From contig NZ_CAMLSE010000012.1 of NCBI RefSeq assembly GCF_946482605.1, positions 62,001 through 126,000 of the forward strand: a stretch of 64,000 bases of DNA, read 5' to 3'. This DNA is from an uncultured Dyadobacter sp. (lineage in GTDB: Bacteria; Bacteroidota; Bacteroidia; Cytophagales; Spirosomataceae). Every line of letters starts with the position of its first letter. Within the stretch, counting starts at the first letter, position 1. The translations under genes were made by a program, and so were the position numbers. Of this stretch, positions 35,594-43,983 are shown piece after piece. A model generated the notes under the pieces. It saw nothing but the letters and a program-made list of their open reading frames with translations. It was not told where the DNA came from and did no database searches.

Positions 35594-36562
35594 ATGAAAC
35601 GTTATCTGCTTTTTTGTCAATTGGCATTGCTTCCTACTATGGCTGCATTCGCCCAGTTCGGGGCCGGCTCTCAGGGATTCGCCATCAATCAAAACACCCA
35701 GGTGTTCATTGACGGTCTCACGTTGTTGCCCAGCACGAACTTCAACATTGATTCCAGAACACTGACGATCTCACCTACCGCGATCCCCGGCACCCCGCCC
35801 AGTATCGCTCGGGTCTACAATTTCAGCACTCCGGTGAGTTTTGTAGGAGTTGTCGGATTTTTCTACCTGGGTACTGAGCTCAATGGTAATACTGAGAGTA
35901 CTTTACAGCTGGCATATGGAAATCCAAGCTTCGTAACCACGCTTGGAAGTACTGTAAACATACCGCAGCATTACATTTCTAATACATTGCCGCTCACCGA
36001 GTTCACAGGCGTGACCGCCGCTCAGGAAGGTGCCTTGCCTGTAACATTGGTAGATTTCAGTGTAAAAAGGGTGGAAAACCTGACGATGCTTTACTGGCAG
36101 ACTTCCGAAGAAAAGAACAGTGATTTCTTCGAAATTCAGCAAAGCGGAGACGCAAAAAAATGGAACGCGATTGGTAAAATAGACGCAGCTCGTGAAAGCA
36201 AGCTGCAAAAAGACTATTCGTTCCAGGATCCGGCCAACAGGAAGGGAATGCAATACTATCGTCTGAAAATGGTTGACGCCGATGGTAGCTATGCGTACAG
36301 TGCCATCCGTAACCTGAATATCGGTTCGACAGAACTGGTCAGCGCTTATCCGAACCCCGTAGTAGATAAACTACATATCGGGACCAACGTAGAGCTGGCT
36401 ACTTTGAAACTGACTGACGTTTCAGGTAGGTCGCTGGTAGAGCTTTCCAAGCCAAAAGCCGGGCAGGAAGTCAATATGAAGAACTACCCTGCCGGAACTT
36501 ACCTGGTTCAGCTCAAAACGGCTGACGGCCAAACTCAGGTAGTCAAAATCATCAAACAATAA
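35594..36562 (+). CDS. Secreted protein with T9SS type A C-terminal sorting domain
   Basis: 322 residues. The signal peptide ends MAAFAQ. Residues 22-150 are an unrecognised beta-rich region rich in Ser, Thr and Asn. Residues 155-240 match the fibronectin-like module often found before the sorting signal ([53 protein letters not shown]). The final 75 residues are a T9SS type A domain ([14 protein letters not shown], then [16 protein letters not shown]). It is exported by the type IX system and probably attached to the surface. The next gene begins 14 bases downstream, so the secreted proteins that follow are probably cotranscribed. Confidence 0.87.
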   Translation: MKRYLLFCQLALLPTMAAFAQFGAGSQGFAINQNTQVFIDGLTLLPSTNFNIDSRTLTISPTAIPGTPPSIARVYNFSTPVSFVGVVGFFYLGTELNGNTESTLQLAYGNPSFVTTLGSTVNIPQHYISNTLPLTEFTGVTAAQEGALPVTLVDFSVKRVENLTMLYWQTSEEKNSDFFEIQQSGDAKKWNAIGKIDAARESKLQKDYSFQDPANRKGMQYYRLKMVDADGSYAYSAIRNLNIGSTELVSAYPNPVVDKLHIGTNVELATLKLTDVSGRSLVELSKPKAGQEVNMKNYPAGTYLVQLKTADGQTQVVKIIKQ

Positions 36563-36576
36563 ATGCTCTGATTCAG

Positions 36577-37398
36577 ATGAAAAATCAATACATCTTCAAC
36601 GTTCTCACGTCCCGTCTGAAGCTAACGGGCACATTACTGACCGCACTGCTCGTATTATCCGTATTCGTAGCGAATGCCCAGGTCGGAATCGGAACCATCA
36701 CGCCCGACCCAAGCGCTCAGCTGGATGTACAATCGACCACCAAGGGTGCCCTGATCCCGCGTATGCTGGATTCGGAGCGATCTGCGATCCCTTCCCCCGC
36801 AACCGGTTTGCTGGTTTATCAGACCAACGGTACATCCGGGTTTTACTATTACACCGGTACGCAGTGGGTGCCGCTGAAAAGTGAGGCAGCTGGTAGCGCT
36901 ATCATTCCTTACGCATCGGGCACACCTATCACCCTGACCACCATTGCCCTGGGACTCGCCGGTATACCCTCTGTGGTGGGTTTTGGACTCTCTGCACCTG
37001 GTCTGACAGTACTTGGAGGCGCCATTGATGCGACAAATCTCACCAACTTCGCTTTCTCAGTGCCCAGGGACGGAGTCATCAGCTCCATTTCCGGCTCTTT
37101 CAGCACTACTGTGGCATTAGCGCTTGTTGGTGCCACCGTCACAGTTACCGCTCAGTTGTATGTCGCTGACGCAGGAAGCAATTCTTTTACGCCAATTCCC
37201 GGCGCACTGGTAACCATGGCTCCCGCAATGACCGGAGTTTTAGTGATCGGTACCCCTTCTTCGGGAATTACCACAGGACTTAGTATCCCTGTGGTAGCGG
37301 GTCAAAGATTGCTGCTGGTCTATTCTGCAACCGCAACAGGATTTTCTCTGATCAATACCGTCGTGGGTTACGCCAGCGCCGGTGTCGCTATCAATTGA
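36577..37398 (+). CDS. Secreted protein with BclB-like (exosporium glycoprotein) C-terminal domain
   Basis: 273 residues. The signal peptide ends VFVANAQ. A conserved Bacteroidota module follows (about 36-105, [46 protein letters not shown]). The rest (about 110-273) matches my memory of the C-terminal domain of Bacillus BclB-type exosporium proteins: [70 protein letters not shown] and [15 protein letters not shown]. There is no collagen-like repeat. The BclB-type head is expected to trimerise, so this may be a surface or fibre-tip protein. It shares its N-terminal module with the next gene, but not its head. Confidence 0.82.
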   Translation: MKNQYIFNVLTSRLKLTGTLLTALLVLSVFVANAQVGIGTITPDPSAQLDVQSTTKGALIPRMLDSERSAIPSPATGLLVYQTNGTSGFYYYTGTQWVPLKSEAAGSAIIPYASGTPITLTTIALGLAGIPSVVGFGLSAPGLTVLGGAIDATNLTNFAFSVPRDGVISSISGSFSTTVALALVGATVTVTAQLYVADAGSNSFTPIPGALVTMAPAMTGVLVIGTPSSGITTGLSIPVVAGQRLLLVYSATATGFSLINTVVGYASAGVAIN

Positions 37399-37755
37399 CT
37401 TTTTTGTTAGCATAACTCCAGTTTCAAACCCTACCCAGAGCTGGGTGGACAAATCGAATTCTAAACATGAAAAAACCTTATATTTTCTACGCTCTCGCGT
37501 CCTCTCTGAAGTGGAAGGGGACATTGCTGACTGCAATTCTGGCATTGTTTGCCTTCGCAGCCAATGCACAGGTTGGTATCGGAACCATTACGCCTGACGC
37601 AAGTGCCCAATTGGACGTACAATCGACCACCAAAGGCGCATTGATCCCTCGCATGCTGGATTCCGAACGGACAGCGATCGCGAGCCCTGCCACGGGTTTG
37701 CTGGTTTATCAGACCAACGGTGCAGCCGGGTTTTGGTATTTTGACGGGGCCGTCT
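36577..37755 (+). repeat. Duplicated segment encoding the N-terminal module of two neighbouring genes
   Basis: The first about 290 bases of the genes at 36577 and 37467 are closely related at DNA level. They share identical runs such as the 17 bases around 36727/37617 (GTACAATCGACCACCAA) and a 27-base run near 36803/37693, while the rest of the two genes shows no resemblance. This indicates duplication with head replacement, or gene conversion of the shared part. Confidence 0.75.
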
Positions 37756-38252
37756 GGCAACCGTTTATGTATGGCGCCGCTAACGTTCCTATCGGCTTTA
37801 CCGCTACGAAGGGTTCAATGAGCGTTACTGCAAACGATCAGATTGACGGATATACCCAGCTTTATGCGGACGGATCAGGCCTAAATGTAGCTGCCGGAAC
37901 TTATACCGTTCCCGTAACCGGCACCTACCGTATATCTGCCGTCGTTAACTACTCGACCACCGCAGCCCTTTCGTTATCATTAGGTGCTGGTGTTGATCCC
38001 AGAATAGCATTCAGGGTAAATGGTACCGAAAGATTATCAGGTCTTTTCCCGATTCTCAACGTCGACATATTACTGTTACTGTCATTGAGGGCTATTTTAG
38101 GAAGTGGTAACGTGGTAATCTCGGGAGACATCCCATTGGCGGCAGGCGACGTACTTGATCTTCAGTATGTAGCAGATGGCCTTACCATCAACGTCAACTT
38201 AGGTGGCAATGGTACTACCAATGGCATCGTATGGTCGGTGAGGAAACTCTAA
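37467..38252 (+). CDS. Secreted protein with C1q/TNF-like C-terminal head
   Basis: 261 residues. The signal peptide ends FAANAQ. The same N-terminal module as the previous gene follows ([46 protein letters not shown]). The head (about 110-261) reads as a C1q/TNF-type jelly roll: IGFTATKGSMSVTANDQ, the core AAGTYTVPVTGTYRISAVVN, RIAFRVNGTERLSG, then a closing GDIPLAAGDVLDLQYVADG and NGIVWSVRKL. Bacterial C1q-like heads trimerise, as in BclA. It lies 68 bases after the BclB-like gene and is followed by a strong terminator, ending the operon. Confidence 0.78.
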   Translation: MKKPYIFYALASSLKWKGTLLTAILALFAFAANAQVGIGTITPDASAQLDVQSTTKGALIPRMLDSERTAIASPATGLLVYQTNGAAGFWYFDGAVWQPFMYGAANVPIGFTATKGSMSVTANDQIDGYTQLYADGSGLNVAAGTYTVPVTGTYRISAVVNYSTTAALSLSLGAGVDPRIAFRVNGTERLSGLFPILNVDILLLLSLRAILGSGNVVISGDIPLAAGDVLDLQYVADGLTINVNLGGNGTTNGIVWSVRKL

Positions 38253-38276
38253 GGCCCGGTTCACGCAACTGTAAAC

Positions 38277-38315
38277 GCAAAAGAGGGCGTCTCGCGATGA
38301 GGCGCCCTCTTTTGC
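38277..38315. terminator. Rho-independent terminator between convergent surface-protein genes
   Basis: GCAAAAGAGGGCG (38277-38289) pairs perfectly with CGCCCTCTTTTGC (38303-38315), a 13-base stem with a 13-base loop, followed by ATTTT on the plus strand. It lies 24 bases after the C1q-like gene and 11 bases beyond the stop of the convergent repeat-protein gene, so it can serve both. Confidence 0.88.
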
Positions 38316-38326
38316 ATTTTGGTCCA

Positions 38327-40147
38327 CTACAACCTGCCGTACCTCCAACTTATCCCTGCCTGCCAGCCGATCCACGAGGTAACATTCCCATTGCCCAGGT
38401 CGAACTGCGGATATCCGCTCGACGGAAACGATTTATACCCTTTGCTGCCTTCAGAATCATTACCGTCGTAAACGGAGTACGACGGCCCGGCAAAAATCAG
38501 GAAATGCTTACCCATTTTATACGTGGCCGCAAGCTGTAAGCGGTACAGTCCGGGGATTTTGTCCCAGTTGCCCTGGTAAATGTTCTGGTTCAATATTTCA
38601 ACAAAAAAGCCTGTCTTGCGGAAAGGAAAAAACTCCCGGCCGATTCCTGCGCCGAACGTGTAAACCTTTTTATCGGCGCTCACGCCCGTACCACCCATTA
38701 AAAGGCTGTAAAACTTGTGCGTCCCCATTTTCCAGGCCAGGTTGAACGGTGCAATTTCAGTGGCATACACCGACAGGTTTGACGTGCTTTTCCGGATGAA
38801 GTTGAGAAACCCGATACTCACCCCCGAAGAGCTATCCGCGATATTCACCATCCCGACCTGCACGCCGCGCATTCTTTTGGCATAATTGAACGGGGCCAGC
38901 TGTACTCCCCTGATGTTGCTGGCCACATTAATGCCCCCCGAAATCTGCGTCGCGCGAACCGAGTCCCGAGCGAAATTCGCTGCACCGGCAATCTGAATGC
39001 CCTGATAAACGCCCCTGACCTGGTTATACCCCCCGGTGATCTGCGCACCATTGCCGCCGCCACGCAGCAGATTAACGGCACCCGATATCTGAGCGCCTCC
39101 CATACTGGCACCCGCCCTGCTCAAAAAGCCGCTTATCTGCACACCATCAACCCGCTTGTTTGCCATGCCGGAGAATCCCGAAACCTGTACGCCATTCAGC
39201 GAGTCGAGCACATTGTTGCTGAAACCCGCTATCTGAACGCCCCTTACATGACCTGATACGACATTGAATGCGCCGGCGATCTGGACGTAACGTACATTCT
39301 CCTTGGAAATATTGAACCCACCCGCGATCTCGACCCCATTGACGCCCGCGGTATATCCGCCAGCCAGGTTGAGCGAAAACTTGTTCACAACCTGTGCGCT
39401 CATGCGCCCGTGCGTGCCCAGACCAGGCGTGAGGGACGCCTGATAGGGTAATGCAACAAAAAATCGTCCAATGTTACGGCTCTGCGCACGCAGCCGTGCC
39501 GACAGGAACAGCCGTCCCAGCCAGGTCGACTCTCCCTCGGAGTAACGCACGATCAGCGGATCGAGGTCCACCGCGCGGGGCAGTATCACAATTTCATGGC
39601 TGCCCTCATCGGCATTCCCCATCACAAATGTGGTGTCCCCATACCCTACCTTACTGATCGTCAGTTGAATGGGAAAAACCCGGTCTTTAATGCGAAGCCT
39701 GAAACCGCCGTCGTCGCCCGACAGTGCGGAAATCAGCAGCTGCCGGGAATACACACTGGCATAATCCACCGGCTTGCCCGTTTCCCCGTCGATGATCCGG
39801 CCGCTGAAATGAAACGACTTTTCTTTCTGGCCGGGAAGAATGATCAGGTAATCGCCCTTCTCGCGGTATTGGTAATGAGTACTGAAAAGCTGGTCCAGCA
39901 CTTGCTTCACAGTCGATCGGGAAGCGTTCAATGTAACCAGACTGTCGCCCGGGATGAGATTGCTGTTGTAGGAAAAATAGAATTTGCCCTGGTCGCTCAT
40001 CATTTTCAAAACGGCAGAAACCGGCTGCCCCCTGACGGAGATATCAACCGGTTTATGAAGAATCTGCTGTGCAAAGCAACTACACGGAACCACGATAAAG
40101 ATAACGGCCAGCCTTAGCGCATTGCGGAATATAAAAGTTTGATTCAT
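38327..40147 (-). CDS. STN and carboxypeptidase-regulatory-like domains fused to a 16-residue-repeat surface protein
   Basis: 606 residues. Signal peptide to CSCFAQ. An STN signalling domain spans about 30-105 (VDISVRGQPVSAVLKMMSDQ, QYREKGDYLIILPG), and a carboxypeptidase-regulatory-like domain about 112-200 (FSGRIIDGETGKPVDYASVY). Twelve repeats of about 16 residues follow from about 265 to 455, each like GVQIAGFSNNVLDSLN. A C-terminal barrel-like region (about 460-606) ends WIGWQAGISWRYGRL. There is no TonB-dependent plug or large barrel. The repeat and C-terminal parts are related to the protein at 34150-35253 (both have NIADSS before the last part). It is the last gene of a sigma/FecR operon (14 bases after fecR), so the STN domain probably signals to that FecR. 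Confidence 0.82.
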   Translation of the reverse strand: MNQTFIFRNALRLAVIFIVVPCSCFAQQILHKPVDISVRGQPVSAVLKMMSDQGKFYFSYNSNLIPGDSLVTLNASRSTVKQVLDQLFSTHYQYREKGDYLIILPGQKEKSFHFSGRIIDGETGKPVDYASVYSRQLLISALSGDDGGFRLRIKDRVFPIQLTISKVGYGDTTFVMGNADEGSHEIVILPRAVDLDPLIVRYSEGESTWLGRLFLSARLRAQSRNIGRFFVALPYQASLTPGLGTHGRMSAQVVNKFSLNLAGGYTAGVNGVEIAGGFNISKENVRYVQIAGAFNVVSGHVRGVQIAGFSNNVLDSLNGVQVSGFSGMANKRVDGVQISGFLSRAGASMGGAQISGAVNLLRGGGNGAQITGGYNQVRGVYQGIQIAGAANFARDSVRATQISGGINVASNIRGVQLAPFNYAKRMRGVQVGMVNIADSSSGVSIGFLNFIRKSTSNLSVYATEIAPFNLAWKMGTHKFYSLLMGGTGVSADKKVYTFGAGIGREFFPFRKTGFFVEILNQNIYQGNWDKIPGLYRLQLAATYKMGKHFLIFAGPSYSVYDGNDSEGSKGYKSFPSSGYPQFDLGNGNVTSWIGWQAGISWRYGRL

Positions 40148-40161
40148 TCCGAAAGATAAGG

Positions 40162-41154
40162 CTATTTCAAAATGATCTGGTCGCCACGGTATTCTGTTTT
40201 GAGTGAAAGGGTCTCCTCGATGATGCTCAGTATGCTCCAGAGATTCTGCTGATCAAAGGTGGTATGAATAGGCAGCTCTCTCAGCCGCTCGTTCCCGATC
40301 ACAATGTCAGCGTCGTAGGCCTCGTTCAGGATCTCCACCAGCCTCCATAAAGGTGTGTTGTCACAAATCAGCTTTCCCGTGCGGTAATAGTTGTGGAATT
40401 CATCCTCTGCCCTGCCCTTTCGGAGTTCCGGATCAGCCTTTACCACCGTGGCTTCTTCCTGAGGCATCACCCTCACTTTCTGATTCGCACGTGCGACTTC
40501 CACGACACCCGTTTCCACTACCACTTCCGTTCTGCTGGCATTGTCCTTGACATTGAAAGAAGTGCCTACAACCTTCACCGTCACATCATTCACCGAAATG
40601 ATGAAGGGCTTTGCTTTATCAGGTGTCACATCGAAAAACGCCTCGCCCGTCAGTTGCACGGCTCTGGTATTCCCGTCGAAATGCTCCGGATAGGAAATGC
40701 TTGATTTCTTATTGAGGGTCACCACCGAACCATCCGGAAGCGTGTCGGTCAACGTCCTCATTCCCGAACTGACGGTGAGCATTTCGCCGGCCGAACTTCG
40801 TTTCGCAGCGAGGTAGCTCAGCCAGCCCACCCCGGCCGTCATCAGTACCATGGCTACCATCCGTAATATCCTGAAAACTGGTTTTGGATGTAAAGGCACC
40901 ACTTCGGCTTCCTCTTCTGCTGCGCCACGGCTCCTCGCTTTGAACCGTTCCCATGCCGCGTTCTCATCCACGGTGCTTCTGCTCACAAGCCGTTTGCTCT
41001 CGTTCCAGATCAACTCGAAGTGTTCGAAGTACCGCTGGTTTTCATCGTTATCGAGCAGCCATTGATTGATCTCGATCTGCTCCGCTACGCTGGCCTCGTC
41101 GAGCATCGACTTCACCAGCAGTTCATCTATGCTATGGTTATTTTCTGTTTTCAT
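40162..41154 (-). CDS. FecR-family transmembrane anti-sigma factor
   Basis: 330 residues. The sigma-binding region is at about 5-80 (IDELLVKSMLDEASVAEQIE, NQRYFEHFELIWNESKRL). A membrane helix is at about 110-128 (ILRMVAMVLMTAGVGWLSYL). The FecR domain is at about 135-230 (DTLPDGSVVTLNKKSSISYP, QLTGEAFFDVTPDKAKPFII, VVGTSFNVKDN), and a DUF4974 C-terminal domain is at about 255-328 (LICDNTPLWRLVEILNEAYD). It starts 6 bases after the sigma gene and precedes an STN-bearing surface protein rather than a SusC, so that protein is the likely signal donor. Confidence 0.93.
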   Translation of the reverse strand: MKTENNHSIDELLVKSMLDEASVAEQIEINQWLLDNDENQRYFEHFELIWNESKRLVSRSTVDENAAWERFKARSRGAAEEEAEVVPLHPKPVFRILRMVAMVLMTAGVGWLSYLAAKRSSAGEMLTVSSGMRTLTDTLPDGSVVTLNKKSSISYPEHFDGNTRAVQLTGEAFFDVTPDKAKPFIISVNDVTVKVVGTSFNVKDNASRTEVVVETGVVEVARANQKVRVMPQEEATVVKADPELRKGRAEDEFHNYYRTGKLICDNTPLWRLVEILNEAYDADIVIGNERLRELPIHTTFDQQNLWSILSIIEETLSLKTEYRGDQIILK

Positions 41155-41160
41155 GACTGA

Positions 41161-41733
41161 TCAGCTGAGGAAAAATAGTAAAAAGGAGGCGGGTAGGAAA
41201 TCGGCCAGCTTAACTCGCAAAAGGCGCAGGGCTTTCCCCATCTGGTTCTCGACCGTCTTGACCGGTATCTGAAGCTGGGCGGCGATTTCCTGGTATTTCA
41301 GTTCTTCAAACCGGCTCATCTGAAATATCGTGCGGCATTTCTCCGGCAATTCCCGCAATGCAGCGTCCAGCCGGGTTTCCAGTTCCGACAATTCGAGGTG
41401 TTGGGAGGTACTGGCGCTGTGCTCTACCTGGTGCAGGGCGTAAGTCTGGTAGGCATCCCGTACTTTCAGATGTTTGATATAATTGAGGCTTTCGTGGTAC
41501 ACCGACCGGTAAAGATACCCGCTGACCGATTCGCGGATATCGATATGGTCTGTCTTTTCCCACAACCTGCAAAACACATTCTGGACCATCTCTTCGGCCA
41601 TGACATCGTCCCTCAATATGGTGCAGGCATAGGCATGCAATCCTTTGAAATGTTTCTTGAAAACCTTCTCAAACTCCGATTCCCTGTCCCTGCTCAAAAC
41701 CGTTACGTGGTCATCCGCTAAGGCTGCATTCAT
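41161..41733 (-). CDS. ECF-type RNA polymerase sigma factor
   Basis: 190 residues with region 2 at about 20-90 (FEKVFKKHFKGLHAYACTIL, AEEMVQNVFCRLWEKTD, VSGYLYRSVYHESLNYIKHL) and region 4 at about 120-178 (LRELPEKCRTIFQMSRFEEL, then YQEIAAQLQIPVKTVENQM). It ends in the hydrophobic FLPASFLLFFLS, which is common in this group. It is the first gene of the operon sigma, fecR, STN-repeat protein; a strong terminator just upstream isolates it from the small basic protein gene. Confidence 0.92.
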   Translation of the reverse strand: MNAALADDHVTVLSRDRESEFEKVFKKHFKGLHAYACTILRDDVMAEEMVQNVFCRLWEKTDHIDIRESVSGYLYRSVYHESLNYIKHLKVRDAYQTYALHQVEHSASTSQHLELSELETRLDAALRELPEKCRTIFQMSRFEELKYQEIAAQLQIPVKTVENQMGKALRLLRVKLADFLPASFLLFFLS

Positions 41734-41752
41734 TGTACTGAATGGTTAATGA

Positions 41753-41810
41753 TAAAAAATAAGCGCCCGACTCGGGTTGTTCATATCATTGACAACCGGT
41801 CGGGCGCTTA
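41753..41810 (-). terminator. Rho-independent terminator after the small basic protein gene
   Basis: On the minus strand a long stem forms between 41792-41810 and 41760-41780 (TAAGCGCCCGAC with GTCGGGCGCTTA at its base, ACAACC with GGGTTGT above). It is followed by a T-run (41753-41759). It lies 46 bases after the stop of the gene at 41856 and 20 bases before the sigma start. Confidence 0.88.
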
Positions 41811-41855
41811 CCCTAAATTTTCCGGAAAAATATTCCGGATTATGTTTTACCTATC

Positions 41856-42089
41856 CTACTTCTTTTTAGCCGCTTTGGTGGTATCGGCTTTGTTGCCCTT
41901 GTAACGCTTATCGGGCGTGCCATCTTTTTTCAGGTGCTTGTTTTCCTTATAGCGTTTGTCGGGCGTGCCGTCCTTCTTCGTTTTGGCGGCGGTCGTTTTG
42001 TCTTTTTCAGTCTGTGCGGTGGTCTGGGCAAAAATCGGGCTTGCAATGGCCATGAAAGCCAGCAGCATCCATAATCTCAGGTTTTTCAT
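41856..42089 (-). CDS. Small secreted basic protein with two PBCV-type basic adaptor repeats
   Basis: 77 residues. The signal peptide ends ASPIFAQ. The mature part is strongly basic and contains two copies of KKDGTPDKRYK (about residues 38-48 and 54-64), joined by ENKHL. This matches the PBCV-specific basic adaptor motif (consensus like LKKDGTPDMRYKENK), described from chlorella viruses, where it sits on DNA- or surface-associated proteins. The tail is KAAKKK. In Bacteroidota such short exported proteins are of unknown function; binding to acidic surface polymers is a guess. It is monocistronic with its own strong terminator. Confidence 0.72.
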   Translation of the reverse strand: MKNLRLWMLLAFMAIASPIFAQTTAQTEKDKTTAAKTKKDGTPDKRYKENKHLKKDGTPDKRYKGNKADTTKAAKKK

Positions 42090-42305
42090 ATTGCGACAAC
42101 TTTAAAGTGAGTGATAGTTAAAGAGTTGCTAAGTTACAATTCCTGTGTGAAATGCAAGCCGGAGATATCTTGTCAAAAGGAAGTTTAATGGTGATTTAAT
42201 CCCATTGACCTGTCTCACAGCTTTTGGCCATTCCTTACCCGCTCCATCAACATAACAGCCGCACCGGAATGACCAGGCGCGGCTGCGAACATATCGCATC
42301 ACTGA

Positions 42306-43805
42306 CTACCGGTGCGAGAACATCGCTGCATCGATCTCGATCCCCAGCCCTGCTGCAATACGCGCACCCAGCTCAGGGTCGCAGCGGAAGAAATGGCAGA
42401 GTTGCCTGTTTAAAATCAGCTCACGCTTCGGACCCGATACATTCCGTAGCGAACCAAGCAAATTATTGACCTGTGTCGTTCGCTCCTCCTCGGAAAAAAC
42501 CTGCCGGAAAAGAATGCCCGGCTGCGAGTAATGATCGTTTTCTCCCTCTCCATTGCGGTCATACCAGTCGGCTGTCAATGAATCCAGTTCGATCGCCGGT
42601 TCCTTATACGCATGGTCTGCCTCGATAGCATCGAAGCTGTTGGGGAAATAATTGGGAGAACTTCCGCCATTGCCATCGAGACGCATAAACCCGTCGCGCT
42701 GGTGGTTTTGGGTTGCATAAGGACAGCGGTTGACCGGCAATTGTTCATAGTTAGTACCCAGCCGATAGCGTTGCGCGTCGGGATACGACAGCAACCGACC
42801 CTGCAACATCTTGTCCGGAGAGTAACCGATTCCGTCCACTACATGTGACGGCGCGAAGGCAGATTGCTCCACGTCGGCGAAATAGTTATCCGGAACACGG
42901 TTCAGTTCCAGCACGCCCACATCGATCAGCGGATACTCGCCTTGCGGCCATGTTTTGGTCAGGTCAAACGGATTCCAGCGGAATGTCCCGGCTTGTTCAC
43001 GGGTCATTACCTGGATTTTCAGGTCCCATTTCGGAAAATCAACCGCATCGATGGCCTCCACCAGGTCGCGCTGCGCCCAATCCCCGTCCATACCCTTCAT
43101 CCGGCCCGCTTCTGCATCGGTGAAGTTTTTAATTTGCTGCTGTGTCTTGAAGTGAAATTTGACATATACCAATTCATTGTCCGCATTGACCATCGAGAAA
43201 GTGTGGCTCCCGAAGCCGTGCATGTGCCGATAGCTGTAAGGTGTACCCCGGTCGCTGAACAGCAGCATTACCTGGTGCAGCGACTCCGGGTTCAATGACC
43301 AGAAATCCCATACCATGGTCGCGCTCTTGCAGTTGGTACGCGGATCGCGCTTTTGTGTGTGAATAAAATCGCTGAACTTCTTGGGATCCTTGATGAAAAA
43401 AATCGGCGTGTTGTTGCCCACCAAATCCCAGTTGCCGTCTTCGGTGTAAAATTTTAAAGCAAAACCGCGCGGATCCCGCTCCGTATCCGCCGAGCCTTTT
43501 TCGCCGCCCACCGTCGAAAAACGGAGGAATGTTTGGGTTTGTTTTCCAATTTCGCTGAACAGCTTCGCTTTTGTATATTTTGTGATGTCGTGCGTTACGG
43601 TGAAGGTCCCGTAAGCGCCCGATCCCTTGGCGTGAACAACCCGCTCGGGTATCCGTTCGCGATTGAAATGTGCCATCTTTTCGTGCAGGACAAAATCCTG
43701 CAACAGTATGGGACCTCTCGGACCCGCCGTAAGCGAATTTTCATTTTCTGTGTAGGGTCTTCCCGAGGCGGTCGTTAGTTTTTTCTTCTCGTCTGCCGTT
43801 GCCAT
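42306..43805 (-). CDS. katA: Monofunctional haem catalase (small-subunit, clade 3 type)
   Basis: 499 residues, typical for small-subunit catalases. The distal catalytic His is H58 (PERVVHAKGSGAYG), the Asn is N131 (VGNNTPIFFI), and the proximal haem-ligand Tyr is Y341 (RLLSYPDAQRYRLG). Further signatures are RFSTVGGEKGSADTERDPRG and SYRHMHGFGSHTF. It decomposes hydrogen peroxide in the cytoplasm. It is divergent from an OxyR gene with 178 bases between, and that region carries an operator-like palindrome next to a candidate promoter, so peroxide induction through OxyR is likely. The region after its stop shows no strong terminator. Confidence 0.97.
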   Translation of the reverse strand: MATADEKKKLTTASGRPYTENENSLTAGPRGPILLQDFVLHEKMAHFNRERIPERVVHAKGSGAYGTFTVTHDITKYTKAKLFSEIGKQTQTFLRFSTVGGEKGSADTERDPRGFALKFYTEDGNWDLVGNNTPIFFIKDPKKFSDFIHTQKRDPRTNCKSATMVWDFWSLNPESLHQVMLLFSDRGTPYSYRHMHGFGSHTFSMVNADNELVYVKFHFKTQQQIKNFTDAEAGRMKGMDGDWAQRDLVEAIDAVDFPKWDLKIQVMTREQAGTFRWNPFDLTKTWPQGEYPLIDVGVLELNRVPDNYFADVEQSAFAPSHVVDGIGYSPDKMLQGRLLSYPDAQRYRLGTNYEQLPVNRCPYATQNHQRDGFMRLDGNGGSSPNYFPNSFDAIEADHAYKEPAIELDSLTADWYDRNGEGENDHYSQPGILFRQVFSEEERTTQVNNLLGSLRNVSGPKRELILNRQLCHFFRCDPELGARIAAGLGIEIDAAMFSHR

Positions 43806-43845
43806 CTAGCTTAGCTGTTTTTTAATGAATGATTTGAATCAGGCA

Positions 43846-43877
43846 CAATGCTAGGGCAATAAAAAGAATCAATCAAA
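43846..43877 (-). promoter_or_regulatory. Candidate katA promoter
   Basis: On the minus strand TTTG (43877-43874) is followed after 20 bases by TAGCATTG (43853-43846), which fits the Bacteroidota TTTG-N19/20-TAnnTTTG promoter with one mismatch. It lies 41 bases upstream of the katA ATG and directly beside the palindrome at 43880-43892. Confidence 0.5.
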
Positions 43878-43879
43878 CT

Positions 43880-43896
43880 GATAGTTTCTATCTTTG
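43880..43896. promoter_or_regulatory. OxyR operator-like palindrome overlapping the oxyR -7 element
   Basis: GATAGTTTCTATC (43880-43892) is a perfect 5-base inverted repeat with a 3-base centre and contains the ATAG/CTAT half-sites of OxyR boxes, though with shorter spacing than in enterobacteria. It overlaps a perfect -7 element, TATCTTTG (43889-43896), for the plus-strand oxyR gene and abuts the -33 element of katA. This arrangement suits repression of oxyR and activation of katA. Confidence 0.5.
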
Positions 43897-43983
43897 CATA
43901 AACGAAATCTATCTACTCTCCGATCCTTGTGTGCGGAAAGTCGTACCCTGTCAGGAATAACCCATTGACCCAAACAGACCACC

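Noticed and set aside
42257..42284. Hairpin AGCCGC/GCGGCT after katA as a terminator
   Set aside because: A 16-base loop and no T-run on the minus strand make it weak; not listed.
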